NCBI RefSeq assembly: GCF_900101545.1
Contig: NZ_FMZU01000012.1
Coordinates: forward strand, 1-64,000
DNA: 64,000 bases
Direction of reading: 5' to 3'
DNA from: Variovorax sp. CF079
GTDB lineage: Bacteria; Pseudomonadota; Gammaproteobacteria; Burkholderiales; Burkholderiaceae_C
A program made the position numbers and the translations under genes. A model generated the notes under the pieces. The model saw only the letters and a list, made by a program, of their open reading frames with translations, searched no databases and was not told the origin of the DNA. Below, one piece after another: positions 1 through 8,464 of the stretch (position 1 is the stretch's first letter; every line of letters starts with the position of its first letter).

Positions 1-247
1 GCGGCAGCGAGGCGAAGATGGTGCCGGGCTCCACGCGTTGCAGGCCTTCGACCCGGATGTCGCGTACCGTGAAGGGCTCGACGGCCCAGGCGGCCCAGGC
101 GGCGCATGCGGACACGGCCATGCCGATGAACGCCGCCACGCGACGGAGGCGGAAGCGAGTGCCTGTTGCAGGGATGAATGGGGCGAAGCACGGCGCCGCA
201 GGGGCGGTGCCGTCGGGTGAGCGGCGCACATGCCGAGCGAAGTTCAT
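1..247 (-). CDS. bamA: BamA-type outer membrane assembly protein, N-terminal part (cut by window edge)
   Basis: This minus-strand gene starts at the ATG at 247 and runs off the left edge, so only the first 82 residues are visible. A basic N-terminus is followed by a hydrophobic alanine-rich segment ending in AWAVEP, which reads as a long signal peptide. The mature start, FTVRDIRVEGLQRVEPGTIF, is the typical opening of the first POTRA domain of BamA/Omp85 proteins, which insert beta-barrels into the outer membrane. The usual chromosomal bamA sits in a rseP-bamA-skp-lpxD order; here the start faces a secretin gene, so this could be a second, orphan copy. The 34-residue basic leader before the hydrophobic stretch is long, so a later start is possible. 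BamA family membership is well supported; paralog status is inference. Confidence 0.8.
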   Translation of the reverse strand, partial: MNFARHVRRSPDGTAPAAPCFAPFIPATGTRFRLRRVAAFIGMAVSACAAWAAWAVEPFTVRDIRVEGLQRVEPGTIFASLP

Positions 248-267
248 GGCACCGATGATCGATGCCG

Positions 268-288
268 AGTTCGGAGAAATCTGGGAGC
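268..288 (-). promoter_or_regulatory. Box A: putative BaeR-like site upstream of the BamA-type gene
   Basis: Read on the minus strand this gives CTCCCAGATTTCTCCGAACT, about 20 bases upstream of the ATG at 247. It closely matches boxes at 6808-6831 and 9154-9175 (TTCCCAGATTTCTCCCAAGT) and partly one at 4131-4149. The CTCC half-motifs recur about 11 bases apart, the spacing usual for OmpR-family regulators. Function is inferred from repetition and position only. Confidence 0.5.
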
Positions 289-477
289 TGCTCCGCACCG
301 CCGGCGTGGGGCCGCGGCAACAGCGATCGAAGGCTGACGGCGCCGATCTGCGAATTCCTCAATGTCTCCGCAGTTGACACACAAAGTCACAGGGCGAAGA
401 CCAGTGCGCTGGAGAGGGGTCACACCCAATCAATGCCGGCACTGGCTGTCCATAACCGCTGCCAACATGAGCTCCAA

Positions 478-2574
478 GTGAACGAACAAAACTCGCCCAT
501 CGCGCCATTGCTGCGCACCGCATCTCTTCTGCTCGCGATGGCCGGTGCCGCCGTCGCAGCCCAGGCGCAGAACGCGATCGAATCGGTCACGAGTTCGATG
601 CAATCCGGCTCGGAAGTCATCCGTGTCGATTTCGCGCAGCCGCTGGCCGCGCCGCCGAACGGCTTTTCCGTCCAGTCGCCGGCGCGCATCGCGCTCGATT
701 TCCCGGAGGTCGCGAACGCCGTCGGCCGCTCGGCGATCGACGTCAACCAGGGCAATCTGCGCTCGGTCAACGTGGTGCAGGCGGCTGAGCGAACGCGCCT
801 GGTCCTGAACCTGAAGCAGGCTACCGCGTACAAGGCTGAGATCAAGGGCAAGTCCTTGTTGATTTCGCTGGAGCCCGTTCCGGGCGCCGCATTGGTTGCT
901 TCCACGCCTTCCGCATTTGCCGAGAACCGCAACCGGGACACCTTGCCCTTGCGCGACGTCGATTTCCGCCTGGGCTCGGACAACACCGGCCGCGTGATCG
1001 TCGACCTGGCCAACAACCAGGTGGGCGTCGACATTCGCCAGCAAGGCAAGAACCTGGTGGTCGAATTCACCAAGTCGACCCTGCCCGAGGGCCTGCGCCG
1101 CCGTCTGGACGTTTCGGACTTCGGCACGCCCGTCCAGTTGGTGACGACGCAGCAGTCCGGCGACCGCGTGCGCATGACCATCGAGCCCAAGGGCGACTGG
1201 GAGCACAGCGCCTACCAGAGCGAGAACCAGCTCGTCGTCGAAGTGCGCCCGCGCAAGGTCGATCCGACCAAGCTCGCGCAGGGCGCCGGCTACAGCGGCG
1301 AGAAGCTCTCGCTGAACTTCCAGAACATCGAGATCCGCTCGCTGCTGCAGGTGATTGCCGACTTCACGAACTTCAACATCGTGACCTCGGACTCCGTCAC
1401 CGGCACGCTCACGCTGCGCCTGAAGGACGTGCCCTGGGACCAGGCGCTGGACATCATCCTGGAGGCCAAGAACCTGGGCATGCGCAAGAGCGGCAGCGTG
1501 CTGCGCATCGCACCCGAGGACGAGATCAACGCCAAGGAGAAACTCAAGTTCGAGGCGCAGGCCACGATCCAGAACCTGGAGCCGATGCGCACCCAGTCCT
1601 TCCAGCTCAACTACACCAAGGCCATCGCGATCGCACAGGGCCTGACCGGCACCGGCACTTCCAGCGGCGGCGGCGCGGGCACGACGACGCGCATTCTCAG
1701 CGCGCGCGGCAGCGTGATCGCCGAATCGCGCACCAACCAGCTCTTCGTTTCGGACATCCCCTCGCGCCTCGCGCAGGTGGCCGAGCTGATCCAGAAGCTC
1801 GACGTCCCCGTGCGCCAGGTGCTGATCGAGGCGCGCATCGTCGAGGCGTCGGACACCTTCAGCAAATCGCTGGGCGTCAAGTTCGGCGGGTCGTCCAGGG
1901 GCAGCCGCAGCTCGATCGGCACCCAGCCCACGACGAGCAGCGACGGCACCGCCTCCTTTTCGGAGACCTCCACCAGCAATTTCGTCAACCTGCCGGCGAG
2001 CAGCTCAAGCGGCGCCTCGGTGGGAAGCTTTGCCGTCTCCCTCTACAACGCCAGCATGTCGAAGATCCTGAACCTCGAAATATCCGCGCTGGAAGAGGAT
2101 GGCAAGGGCAAGGTCGTGGCGAGCCCGCGCGTCGTCACCGCCGACCAGACCAAGGCCCTGATCGAACAGGGCACCGAGCTTCCCTACCAGGTGGCCACTT
2201 CGAGCGGTGCCACCTCGGTCGCGTTCAGGAAAGCGAACCTCAAGCTCGAGGTCACGCCGCAGATCACGCCGGAAGGCAACATCATCCTGACGCTGGACGT
2301 GAACAAGGATTCCGTCGGGCAATCGACAACCGCCGGCTACGCGATCAACACCAAGCATGTGCAGACCGAAGTGCTGGTCGACAACGGCGGGACGGTCGTG
2401 ATTGGCGGCATCTTCGAACTGACGGACAACAACGACGAGTCGCGCGTTCCGGTGCTGGGCGAACTCCCGGTCGTCGGCACCTTGTTTCGATCGCGCACGC
2501 GCGAGATGAAGAAGACCGAGCTCCTGATCTTCATCACGCCGAAGATGATTGCCGACCGCAACGCGGCCAGGTAG
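478..2574 (+). CDS. pilQ: PilQ-like secretin with N-terminal AMIN domains
   Basis: The protein is a type IV pilus secretin, forming the outer membrane channel through which the pilus passes. I chose the GTG at 478 (698 residues), because it is followed at once by a normal signal peptide (LLRTASLLLAMAGAAVAAQA); an upstream ATG in frame at 262 would add 72 unlikely residues. After the signal come two AMIN-like peptidoglycan-binding regions (roughly residues 30-115 and 150-260), an N0/STN domain containing LSLNFQNIEIRSLLQVIADF, an N1 domain, a Ser/Gly-rich loop, and the secretin core ending in VPVLGELPVVGTLFR and KKTELLIFITPKMI. The length fits PilQ. No pilM, N, O or P precedes it, and its upstream neighbour is a divergent BamA-type gene, so it stands alone. 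It may be a second secretin or a relocated pilQ. Confidence 0.88.
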   Translation: MNEQNSPIAPLLRTASLLLAMAGAAVAAQAQNAIESVTSSMQSGSEVIRVDFAQPLAAPPNGFSVQSPARIALDFPEVANAVGRSAIDVNQGNLRSVNVVQAAERTRLVLNLKQATAYKAEIKGKSLLISLEPVPGAALVASTPSAFAENRNRDTLPLRDVDFRLGSDNTGRVIVDLANNQVGVDIRQQGKNLVVEFTKSTLPEGLRRRLDVSDFGTPVQLVTTQQSGDRVRMTIEPKGDWEHSAYQSENQLVVEVRPRKVDPTKLAQGAGYSGEKLSLNFQNIEIRSLLQVIADFTNFNIVTSDSVTGTLTLRLKDVPWDQALDIILEAKNLGMRKSGSVLRIAPEDEINAKEKLKFEAQATIQNLEPMRTQSFQLNYTKAIAIAQGLTGTGTSSGGGAGTTTRILSARGSVIAESRTNQLFVSDIPSRLAQVAELIQKLDVPVRQVLIEARIVEASDTFSKSLGVKFGGSSRGSRSSIGTQPTTSSDGTASFSETSTSNFVNLPASSSSGASVGSFAVSLYNASMSKILNLEISALEEDGKGKVVASPRVVTADQTKALIEQGTELPYQVATSSGATSVAFRKANLKLEVTPQITPEGNIILTLDVNKDSVGQSTTAGYAINTKHVQTEVLVDNGGTVVIGGIFELTDNNDESRVPVLGELPVVGTLFRSRTREMKKTELLIFITPKMIADRNAAR

Positions 2575-2686
2575 GCATCCAGCCCGAAACCTCCGGGGTT
2601 TCTCGCCTTGGCAATCGGCAGGGGAGCCGTGATGCCAGGCACGGCAAATGGCACCACTCGGGGCGCTAGGTTGATGACAAGGCCGG

Positions 2687-2715
2687 GTCGCGACGGGGCA
2701 GAGTCCCGTCGCGAC
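2687..2715. terminator. Strong hairpin between pilQ and the porin gene
   Basis: GTCGCGACGGG (2687-2697) and CCCGTCGCGAC (2705-2715) form a perfect 11-bp stem with a 7-base loop. It lies between two converging genes, 14 bases past the porin stop and 112 bases past the pilQ stop, so it may end transcription from both sides. A T-run is lacking on either strand. A weaker stem, GAAACC/GGTTTC at 2586-2602, directly follows pilQ. Confidence 0.6.
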
Positions 2716-2728
2716 TCGTAGTGCGCTA

Positions 2729-3886
2729 TCAGAAAGCGTGGCGGATGCCGAAGTCGTAGCCGGTGGAGGAGCGCGGCAGGCCCGTGTAGCTCACGCCGTT
2801 GCTGCTGTAGCCCGTGGTGATCGCCGAACTCAGGCTGCCGGTGTAGGCCGCATCGTTGCGGTTGTTCACGCGCGCGACGGTGGCGTACAGCGCGGTGCGC
2901 TTGGACAGGTTGTGCACATAGCCCAGGGCCAACTTCTGAACGCGCGGATCCTCGCCGGTGATGCCGGCGGCGCCTTCGTTGTAGCGGACCGTGGAGTACG
3001 ACGCGCGGATCAGGCCTGCACCCACGGGAACGGTCGCGCCGATCAGGTAGCCGTTGTAGCTGTCATGAGCGTTGCCGAGCGCGGTATCGAACTTGTTCTG
3101 CACGTTCGAGAGTTCACCGAACAGCTTGACCGGCCCGAAGTCGTAGGACGCGCCGAGGTTGATGGTCTGCACCTTGCGCGTGAGTGCCAGGGTGTCGACG
3201 GCGATGTTCTGGCCCGCCGACACTGCGACGTCCAGCGGCCCGTTCGCCCAGCCGAAGCGCCCACCGATGTAGCGCCCGGCGTTGCTGTTGGTCGACGCCG
3301 TGTCGGCCGCCGTGCTGCTGTCGGTGTTCTCGTGCAGGCTGTACTGGAGCTGGCCGTAGAAGCCGCCCAGGTTCGGCGGCAGGAAGTAGCCGATCGAGTT
3401 GCTGGCGCGCACGTAGTTCGTGTTGTTCAGGCCGGTGCTGCCGTTGACGGAGCTGATCACGTTGGTGCCCGATCCGTTGGTGCCGAAGGGGTCGAACACG
3501 GTGTCGTTCCAGAAGGTGGGCGTGTAGTCGCGGCCCAGGCGCAGTTCGCCGAAGCCGCCGGACAGGCTCACCGTCGAGCGGCGGTTGAAGGTGGAGATGC
3601 CCGTCGCGCCGTCGTCGTTGGTGATCGGCGCTTCGAGCCAGAAGCTGGCGGCGAGGCCGCCGCCGAGGTCTTCGGTGCCGCGGAAACCGATGCGGCTCGA
3701 GTTGTAGCCGGAATTGGAGAGCGTCGTCCTGGTCTGCTTGGAGCTGGCGCCGGTCGCCGCATCTCGTGAAGTCGCAGATTGATAGCTGACGCCGGCGTCA
3801 ACGACGCCGAACATCGTGACGGACGACTGCGCAGCGGCCAGGCCGGTCACAGCGAGAGCGGCGATTGCCGTAAGGGATTTTTTCAT
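2729..3886 (-). CDS. Gram-negative porin (Burkholderiales type)
   Basis: This 385-residue protein is a trimeric outer membrane general porin of the Porin_4/OmpC-like family that is abundant in Burkholderiales. It begins with a clear signal peptide (MKKSLTAIAALAVTGLAAAQ) followed by the hallmark SSVTMFGVVDAGVSY first strand. Alternating aromatic and glycine-rich strands continue to the C-terminus, which ends in FGIRHAF with the terminal phenylalanine recognised by the BAM machinery. LGRDYTPTFWNDTVFDPFG corresponds to the conserved loop region seen in this family. It is transcribed alone, convergent with pilQ and divergent from a lipoprotein gene 344 bases away. Substrate selectivity cannot be told from the sequence. 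Confidence 0.93.
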   Translation of the reverse strand: MKKSLTAIAALAVTGLAAAQSSVTMFGVVDAGVSYQSATSRDAATGASSKQTRTTLSNSGYNSSRIGFRGTEDLGGGLAASFWLEAPITNDDGATGISTFNRRSTVSLSGGFGELRLGRDYTPTFWNDTVFDPFGTNGSGTNVISSVNGSTGLNNTNYVRASNSIGYFLPPNLGGFYGQLQYSLHENTDSSTAADTASTNSNAGRYIGGRFGWANGPLDVAVSAGQNIAVDTLALTRKVQTINLGASYDFGPVKLFGELSNVQNKFDTALGNAHDSYNGYLIGATVPVGAGLIRASYSTVRYNEGAAGITGEDPRVQKLALGYVHNLSKRTALYATVARVNNRNDAAYTGSLSSAITTGYSSNGVSYTGLPRSSTGYDFGIRHAF

Positions 3887-4230
3887 TCAGGTTTTCTCCG
3901 GTTTCGAACGAGGCACGACCTCTTCGAGCCATGACCCGCTCAACAGGCCGAAATTGGTCCAGGTGCGAGGCGATCCTGGACAACATCGCGACCGCCCTCA
4001 TCGGGCAGCTGGTCGGATGGTCTCGTTCAAAGTTGGAGGAATCTGGTAAGTGCGGGATGCATCGCATTGCCCGTTGTTTGTACGCACCATCTGCAAAGCG
4101 TCGGCTTGGAACCTCGTCTCAGCGAGCCGCTTAGATTTCTCCCCATTCGCACGAAATGATGTCGGCATCGCCCGCTGTCGCAACGCGAAAGCGCGAGCGG
4201 TTGAAGACCGACTGCTGGAGATCCACACAC
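3887..4230. promoter_or_regulatory. Divergent intergenic region, porin / TolC-like lipoprotein
   Basis: These 344 bases separate the start of the porin gene from the chosen start of the lipoprotein gene, and should hold both promoters. No convincing coding frame is seen. At 4131-4149 lies TTAGATTTCTCCCCATTCG, which shares the AGATTTCTCC core of the boxes at 268-288 and 9154-9175, about 80 bases before the lipoprotein start (Box D, weakest of the four). Confidence 0.45.
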
Positions 4231-5355
4231 ATGATTCGCTCCTGGCCACTGATGGCAGTGATCTGCGGCACGCTGGCGCTTGGCTGCGCCGACACAAGCC
4301 GCGCTACGACGAGTTCCAATTCGGCCCTCGAAGTCGCATCGTTCCTCGACGGCGCGATGCCCTCCCGTTCGCAGTCTTGGTGGTCCGGCTTTGACGACGA
4401 GACGATGAACGAGCTGATCGGGATGGCACGCCGGCATCCAGCTTCGACGAGCGCTGCGAGGCCGCTGAATGCAGTGCCTGTCGAGATCGGTGTTGCCGCC
4501 GCATACGTCTCGCTCAGGGTACAGGCCTTCAGCCTGACGTACCTGGAGAACGCGCGATCCGCCGTCACACGGCAGTTGCAGCTGATGATTGCGAGCAATC
4601 CGGAGCACGATGACTTCATCAAGGAACTCGTCGGCCGCAAGACCAAGGCTGACGATGCGATCAGGAAGATCAGGGCGCAGCGCGAAATCCATATCGCGTT
4701 TCTTGCCGCCCAGTGCGGCATGTCGGAAGCGGCCCTGACCGACGTCATCGGCGCCGCCCTCGCAGACCGGACGAGAACGCTTCCCAAGTTCCTTGCGCCG
4801 GTGCCGAGTGCGCTGCCGGAGGGGTTGCTCGCAAACCGCGACGATGTCAATCTCGCTGCGGCGCTCTACGGCATCGACTCGGCGGCAGCACTCGCCGACG
4901 CGATCGAGACCACGGATGCGTCGAGCGAGCGCGCGGCGAACGATGAGGCTCAGGCGGCGCTCCTCGGCCATCCCCTCTATCTCGCCATCGTGGCCCAGGC
5001 GCGAAACGAAGTGTCCGAGGCCTTGCAGCGCCTGCAAACGCAAAGCGATATCGCGAACGCCGCATACAACCGGATGCGCGACGCGAATGCCGAATTCGAG
5101 GCGGCCAAGAAGCGCCGCGATCGGGGCGAAATGTCGGAAATCCAGCTCATGGAGGATTTCCTGGGACTGTTGCAGCATCTGCAAATGGTCGCCGTCGCCA
5201 ACGGCGATCTCGCGGTCGCTTGGATCGCACTCTTTGCTCGGCTGGGCAACGGAACGTCGATCGACGGCAGCCCGGCTTCGAGATCGGCGCTGCTCGATGC
5301 TCTACCTAAAGTCTCCCAAAAGACGCGTGATCCTCGGGATTCGAAGGAGCCCTGA
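4231..5355 (+). CDS. Degenerate TolC/NodT-like outer membrane lipoprotein
   Basis: I chose the ATG at 4231, giving 374 residues and a clean lipoprotein signal (MIRSWPLMAVICGTLALGC) whose cysteine would be lipidated. An in-frame ATG at 4156 would bury the signal. The motif WWSGFDDETMNELIGMA matches the WW-x-x-F-x-D-x-x-L start of NodT-type outer membrane efflux factors, and LPEGLLANRDDVNLAAALYG resembles their LPSxLLxRRPDVxxAExxL motif. Long helical stretches also fit. However, it is shorter than the usual 450-500 residues, conserved positions are altered, and no RND or MFS pump gene is adjacent. I read it as a diverged efflux-factor relative whose channel function is doubtful. It is followed directly by the NERD gene (no gap) and then the two-component genes. 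Confidence 0.6.
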   Translation: MIRSWPLMAVICGTLALGCADTSRATTSSNSALEVASFLDGAMPSRSQSWWSGFDDETMNELIGMARRHPASTSAARPLNAVPVEIGVAAAYVSLRVQAFSLTYLENARSAVTRQLQLMIASNPEHDDFIKELVGRKTKADDAIRKIRAQREIHIAFLAAQCGMSEAALTDVIGAALADRTRTLPKFLAPVPSALPEGLLANRDDVNLAAALYGIDSAAALADAIETTDASSERAANDEAQAALLGHPLYLAIVAQARNEVSEALQRLQTQSDIANAAYNRMRDANAEFEAAKKRRDRGEMSEIQLMEDFLGLLQHLQMVAVANGDLAVAWIALFARLGNGTSIDGSPASRSALLDALPKVSQKTRDPRDSKEP

Positions 5356-6099
5356 ATGACCACCATTTCCTTGCAGAGAACGCACGGCGGCGCAGTGTCC
5401 ATGCTGCCCCGCCACGGATACCCGACATCGGACCCGGTCCAGAGCCCATACCGCATCCCCGGCACAGCGTCTTTCCACGAGCTGGCGGCATCGCTGGGCG
5501 TGCAGCAGCTCGTCCGTACATTCGGTCCTGCGTTCCCTCACATGCGCGTCTTGCGGGACCTCGTCATCCCGATGCCCGCAGCTTGCCCGGTGCGCACCGC
5601 CAGGATCGATGCCGTGATCGTGTGCGAAACCGGCGTCTATCTCTTCGAGATCAAGGCTTGGCGAAACGCCTTTGTCTACCGGAAGAACTCCGACCAGGCG
5701 CCGCCGCGCTGGTTCTTGCGCCTCCATGGGTGCAGCAGGGCTCGCGAGGTCTCGGACCCTGCCTTGCAGGGCGGCCGCAAGACCACGCAACTGCGAAGCC
5801 TGCTGCCCGACGACCTGAGGCTGCAGTATTTCGTCCTGCTGCCTTGCGAAGGCGTCGAGCTCGAAGGCGTGATGCCGGCCGCCATCGTCACGCATCAGGA
5901 CCTGTCCTATATCGCGCGCCTGGCACGCAACAACGGCCGTACCGCGCGAAGCTATCCGCTCCTGAGTGCCGATGCCATCGAACGGACGGTGCAATTGCTG
6001 GTGGACATCCAGGGCGAGCTGACGATCGACGACCACATGCACAACTGCAGGGAAGGCAGGGAAGGCAGGGAAGGAGCCTCGGCCCTGACGACTCAATGA
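5356..6099 (+). CDS. NERD (nuclease-related) domain protein
   Basis: This 247-residue protein carries a NERD domain at about residues 55-130: VLRDLVIP, then TARIDAVIV, then GVYLFEIKAW. The D...E-x-K arrangement matches the catalytic core of nuclease-like folds in this family. Proteins with this domain are thought to act on DNA but few have known roles. The start codon ATG directly follows the stop of the lipoprotein gene, so the two are probably translated from one message, and the response regulator begins 19 bases downstream. The C-terminus contains a short repeat (REG three times) from a 9-bp tandem repeat at 6047-6073, which could change length by slippage. No signal peptide is seen, so it is probably cytoplasmic. 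Confidence 0.65.
   Translation: MTTISLQRTHGGAVSMLPRHGYPTSDPVQSPYRIPGTASFHELAASLGVQQLVRTFGPAFPHMRVLRDLVIPMPAACPVRTARIDAVIVCETGVYLFEIKAWRNAFVYRKNSDQAPPRWFLRLHGCSRAREVSDPALQGGRKTTQLRSLLPDDLRLQYFVLLPCEGVELEGVMPAAIVTHQDLSYIARLARNNGRTARSYPLLSADAIERTVQLLVDIQGELTIDDHMHNCREGREGREGASALTTQ
6047..6073 (+). repeat. Three perfect copies of a 9-bp tandem repeat
   Basis: The unit GCAGGGAAG occurs three times in a row (6047-6055, 6056-6064, 6065-6073) near the 3' end of the NERD gene. Because the unit is 9 bp, gain or loss of copies would add or remove three residues without shifting the frame. Confidence 0.9.
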
Positions 6100-6118
6100 G
6101 TCGCGTCCCGGCAACCTG

Positions 6119-6859
6119 ATGGCCCGCATCGTCATCGTCGAGGACCAACTCGACATCGCATCGGTCGTTCAGGACTACCTGCGCGCTGCGGGTTACGAAA
6201 CCACGCATTTCGCCGATGGCCAAGGTGCGCTCGAGCACATCGTCGAATCGCCGCCCGACCTGACACTGCTCGATATCGGGCTGCCACGCCTCGATGGCAT
6301 CGAAGTACTTCGCAGCGCGCGCGAGCACACCGACCACCCGGTCATCATGGTCACTGCCCGGATCGAGGAGCTCGACCGCCTGCTCGGCCTCGAGCTCGGT
6401 GCCGATGACTATGTGTGCAAACCCTTTTCTCCGCGCGAGCTGGTCGCACGCGTGGGCGCTGTGTTGCGGCGCTTTTCCCCCAACGATGCAAGGACCCGAA
6501 CCAGGCAGGACCTGCCAGGCCTGGTGCTCGACGGCGTGTACTGGCGAGCCTCGCTCGACGGAACAGCGCTCAATCTGACGCGCCGCGAGTTCAGCCTCCT
6601 GCAGGTGCTGTCGCGGCATCCGGGCCGCATCTATTCGCGAGCACGCCTGCTCGAACTCACGTTCAGCGCCGGAGCCGACGTGACCGATCGTGCGATCGAC
6701 AGCCACGTCAAGAACCTGCGGCGCAAACTTGGCGTCGTCACGCCCACGCACGAGTGGATCCGATCGGTCTATGGCGCAGGGTTTGCGTGGGAGCCTCCGC
6801 TCGGACCTTCTCCCAATTTCCTCCCAATTCGGCTTCCAACATCCGCCCGCCGCGCGTGA
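6119..6859 (+). CDS. OmpR-family response regulator, BaeR-like (first copy)
   Basis: This 246-residue protein has an N-terminal receiver domain with acidic pocket (VEDQ), phospho-acceptor Asp52 in LTLLDIGLPRLDG, and Lys in YVCKPFSP, then a winged-helix DNA-binding domain (SHVKNLRRKLG, IRSVYGAGFAWE). The run GADDYVCKPFSPRE and its surroundings resemble BaeR of enterobacteria. It is very similar, visibly over half identical, to the second regulator at 8461. It differs by a C-terminal tail of about 20 residues (from about residue 228) whose codons contain Box B, suggesting that the original stop was lost after duplication. It probably acts with the sensor kinase at 6917, and controls envelope genes. 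Confidence 0.92.
   Translation: MARIVIVEDQLDIASVVQDYLRAAGYETTHFADGQGALEHIVESPPDLTLLDIGLPRLDGIEVLRSAREHTDHPVIMVTARIEELDRLLGLELGADDYVCKPFSPRELVARVGAVLRRFSPNDARTRTRQDLPGLVLDGVYWRASLDGTALNLTRREFSLLQVLSRHPGRIYSRARLLELTFSAGADVTDRAIDSHVKNLRRKLGVVTPTHEWIRSVYGAGFAWEPPLGPSPNFLPIRLPTSARRA
6808..6831 (+). promoter_or_regulatory. Box B: putative BaeR-like site before the sensor kinase gene
   Basis: TTCTCCCAATTTCCTCCCAA (6808-6827) is followed by TTCGG and lies about 85 bases before the kinase start at 6917, inside the 3' end of the first regulator gene. CTCCCAA is repeated in tandem 11 bases apart. It resembles Boxes A and C, which also precede transcription units. Confidence 0.5.
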
Positions 6860-6916
6860 TGGAACTGCCGCCACGCGCGTGCCGCAGAATGCGGCCATGC
6901 GCCGACCTCCCCACCA

Positions 6917-8464
6917 ATGCCACGCCTGACGCTCAGCAGAAAGATCTTCTTCGCCCTGGCCACCCTGCTGGTCGTCCTGCTGCTGCTTTCCGCGGCCTTT
7001 TCCATCTTTGCGCTGCAGCGCGGCCTGGGCCCCTATGTCGCGGAGATCGAGATCCGCCGCATGGACTGGCTGGCGCAGTTGCTGCAGAAGCACTACGCCG
7101 CCAACGGCAGCTGGGACAAGCTGCGCAAGGACGAGGGCGCCTGGCATCGGCTGCAGATGGGGGATCCGGGCACGGCGCAGGTCGAGACCCGCGACAAGGA
7201 CGATGCCCGGCTGCCGCCGTGGTACGCACGGCCGCGGCGCTTCGAAGACCGTCCTCCGCCTGGTTTCGCGCCGCAGCTGGAGCTCTTGCCCAGGCATTTC
7301 ATGCCTCCGCCTCCGCCCGGCTTTTTCGCCGATCCGCGAGAAGCGGCAGATTCGATCTACCAGCGGCTGGGCGTGGTGGACGCATCCGGCGCACGGGTCG
7401 CCGGCGCCAGCGTCGATATGGCGTCGGCCGCCCTGCTGCCGATACGCAGCGGCCGCCTGGTCATCGGCCATCTGGTGCTGGCGCCCGTCGAAGGACTCGA
7501 CAGCGAAGCCGACCGGGCGTTCTTCGCGCGCCAGTCGGGGGTCATCGTGCTGACCGGCCTCGTCGGCCTGGTCTTCGCGCTGGTGCTGTCCTGGCAGTTG
7601 GCGCGGCGCTGGCTCAGCCCGATCGATGCGCTCACGCAGGGTGCGCAGGACGTGGCGCGCGGACGGCTCGGCACCCGCGTGCAGGTGCGCGGTTCGGACG
7701 AACTGGCCTTGCTGGGCCGCACCTTCAACAACATGGCCGAGCGCCTGGACACGGTCGAGACCTCGCGGCGCGCCTGGCTGGCGGACGTGGCGCACGAGCT
7801 GCGCACGCCGCTCGCCGCCATGCGCGCCGAGATCGAGGCCTTGCAGGATGGCGTGCGCAGCTTCGACGATCGCACCGCATTGCGGCTGCACCGGCAGGTC
7901 ATGCGGCTGGGCCAGCTGGTCGACGACCTGCGCAGCAGCATGCGCGATCCGCCGGCCGAATCGTTGACGAAGGCGCCCGTCTTTCCGCTCACCTTGCTGA
8001 AGGAGGCCTTGGCCATGACGCGCAATCGCTTCGCCCAGCACCGCATTGCGGTGGATGCGCAGGCTATCGAGGCCCTGGCGGCACAATCGCAACCGGTGGT
8101 CGACGGCGATGCGCATCGCCTGCACCAGGTCTTCATGAACCTGCTCGAAAACACACTCTCCTACACCGATGCGGGCGGCGCTCTGCGCATCGGCGCCGCC
8201 GTCGAAGGCAGCAGCGGCGCGCAGCGGCTGGTGCTGCGCTTCGACGACAGCGCGCCGGGCGTCGCGGCCGACGAGCTGCCGCGGCTGTTCGAGCGGCTGT
8301 TCCGCGCCGAAGGGTCGCGCAGCCGCGCGCTGGGCGGCTCCGGCCTCGGCCTGTCCATCTGCCACGCCACGATCGAGGCGCACGGCGGCGAGATCGACGC
8401 CTCGGCGTCTCCCCTCGGCGGCGTGCAGATCACGCTGTGGCTCCCGCTGGCGCCAACGTCATGA
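6917..8464 (+). CDS. Sensor histidine kinase, BaeS-like
   Basis: This 515-residue membrane kinase has a first membrane segment at about residues 12-35 (LATLLVVLLLLSAAFSIFAL), a periplasmic sensor region rich in proline and charged residues, a second membrane segment near residue 210-232, a HAMP linker, a HisKA domain with phospho-accepting His293 in DVAHELRTPLAAMRAE, and an HATPase domain (N box FMNLLENTLSY, G boxes DDSAPGV and GGSGLGLSI). It overlaps the second regulator by 4 bases (ATGA), so those two are translationally coupled and form the cognate pair. The periplasmic part has a proline-rich stretch (PPPPPGF) which the family does not usually show. It is likely to sense envelope disturbance or toxic compounds, as BaeS does. 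Confidence 0.92.
   Translation: MPRLTLSRKIFFALATLLVVLLLLSAAFSIFALQRGLGPYVAEIEIRRMDWLAQLLQKHYAANGSWDKLRKDEGAWHRLQMGDPGTAQVETRDKDDARLPPWYARPRRFEDRPPPGFAPQLELLPRHFMPPPPPGFFADPREAADSIYQRLGVVDASGARVAGASVDMASAALLPIRSGRLVIGHLVLAPVEGLDSEADRAFFARQSGVIVLTGLVGLVFALVLSWQLARRWLSPIDALTQGAQDVARGRLGTRVQVRGSDELALLGRTFNNMAERLDTVETSRRAWLADVAHELRTPLAAMRAEIEALQDGVRSFDDRTALRLHRQVMRLGQLVDDLRSSMRDPPAESLTKAPVFPLTLLKEALAMTRNRFAQHRIAVDAQAIEALAAQSQPVVDGDAHRLHQVFMNLLENTLSYTDAGGALRIGAAVEGSSGAQRLVLRFDDSAPGVAADELPRLFERLFRAEGSRSRALGGSGLGLSICHATIEAHGGEIDASASPLGGVQITLWLPLAPTS

Noticed and set aside
2738..3769. A 343-codon plus-strand open frame opposite the porin
   Set aside because: Shadow of the porin gene, low-complexity Val/Ala/Arg sequence, no family.
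5888..8383. An 831-codon minus-strand open frame opposite the two-component genes
   Set aside because: Composition of an antisense shadow (Arg, Gln, Ala-rich), overlapping three clear plus-strand genes.
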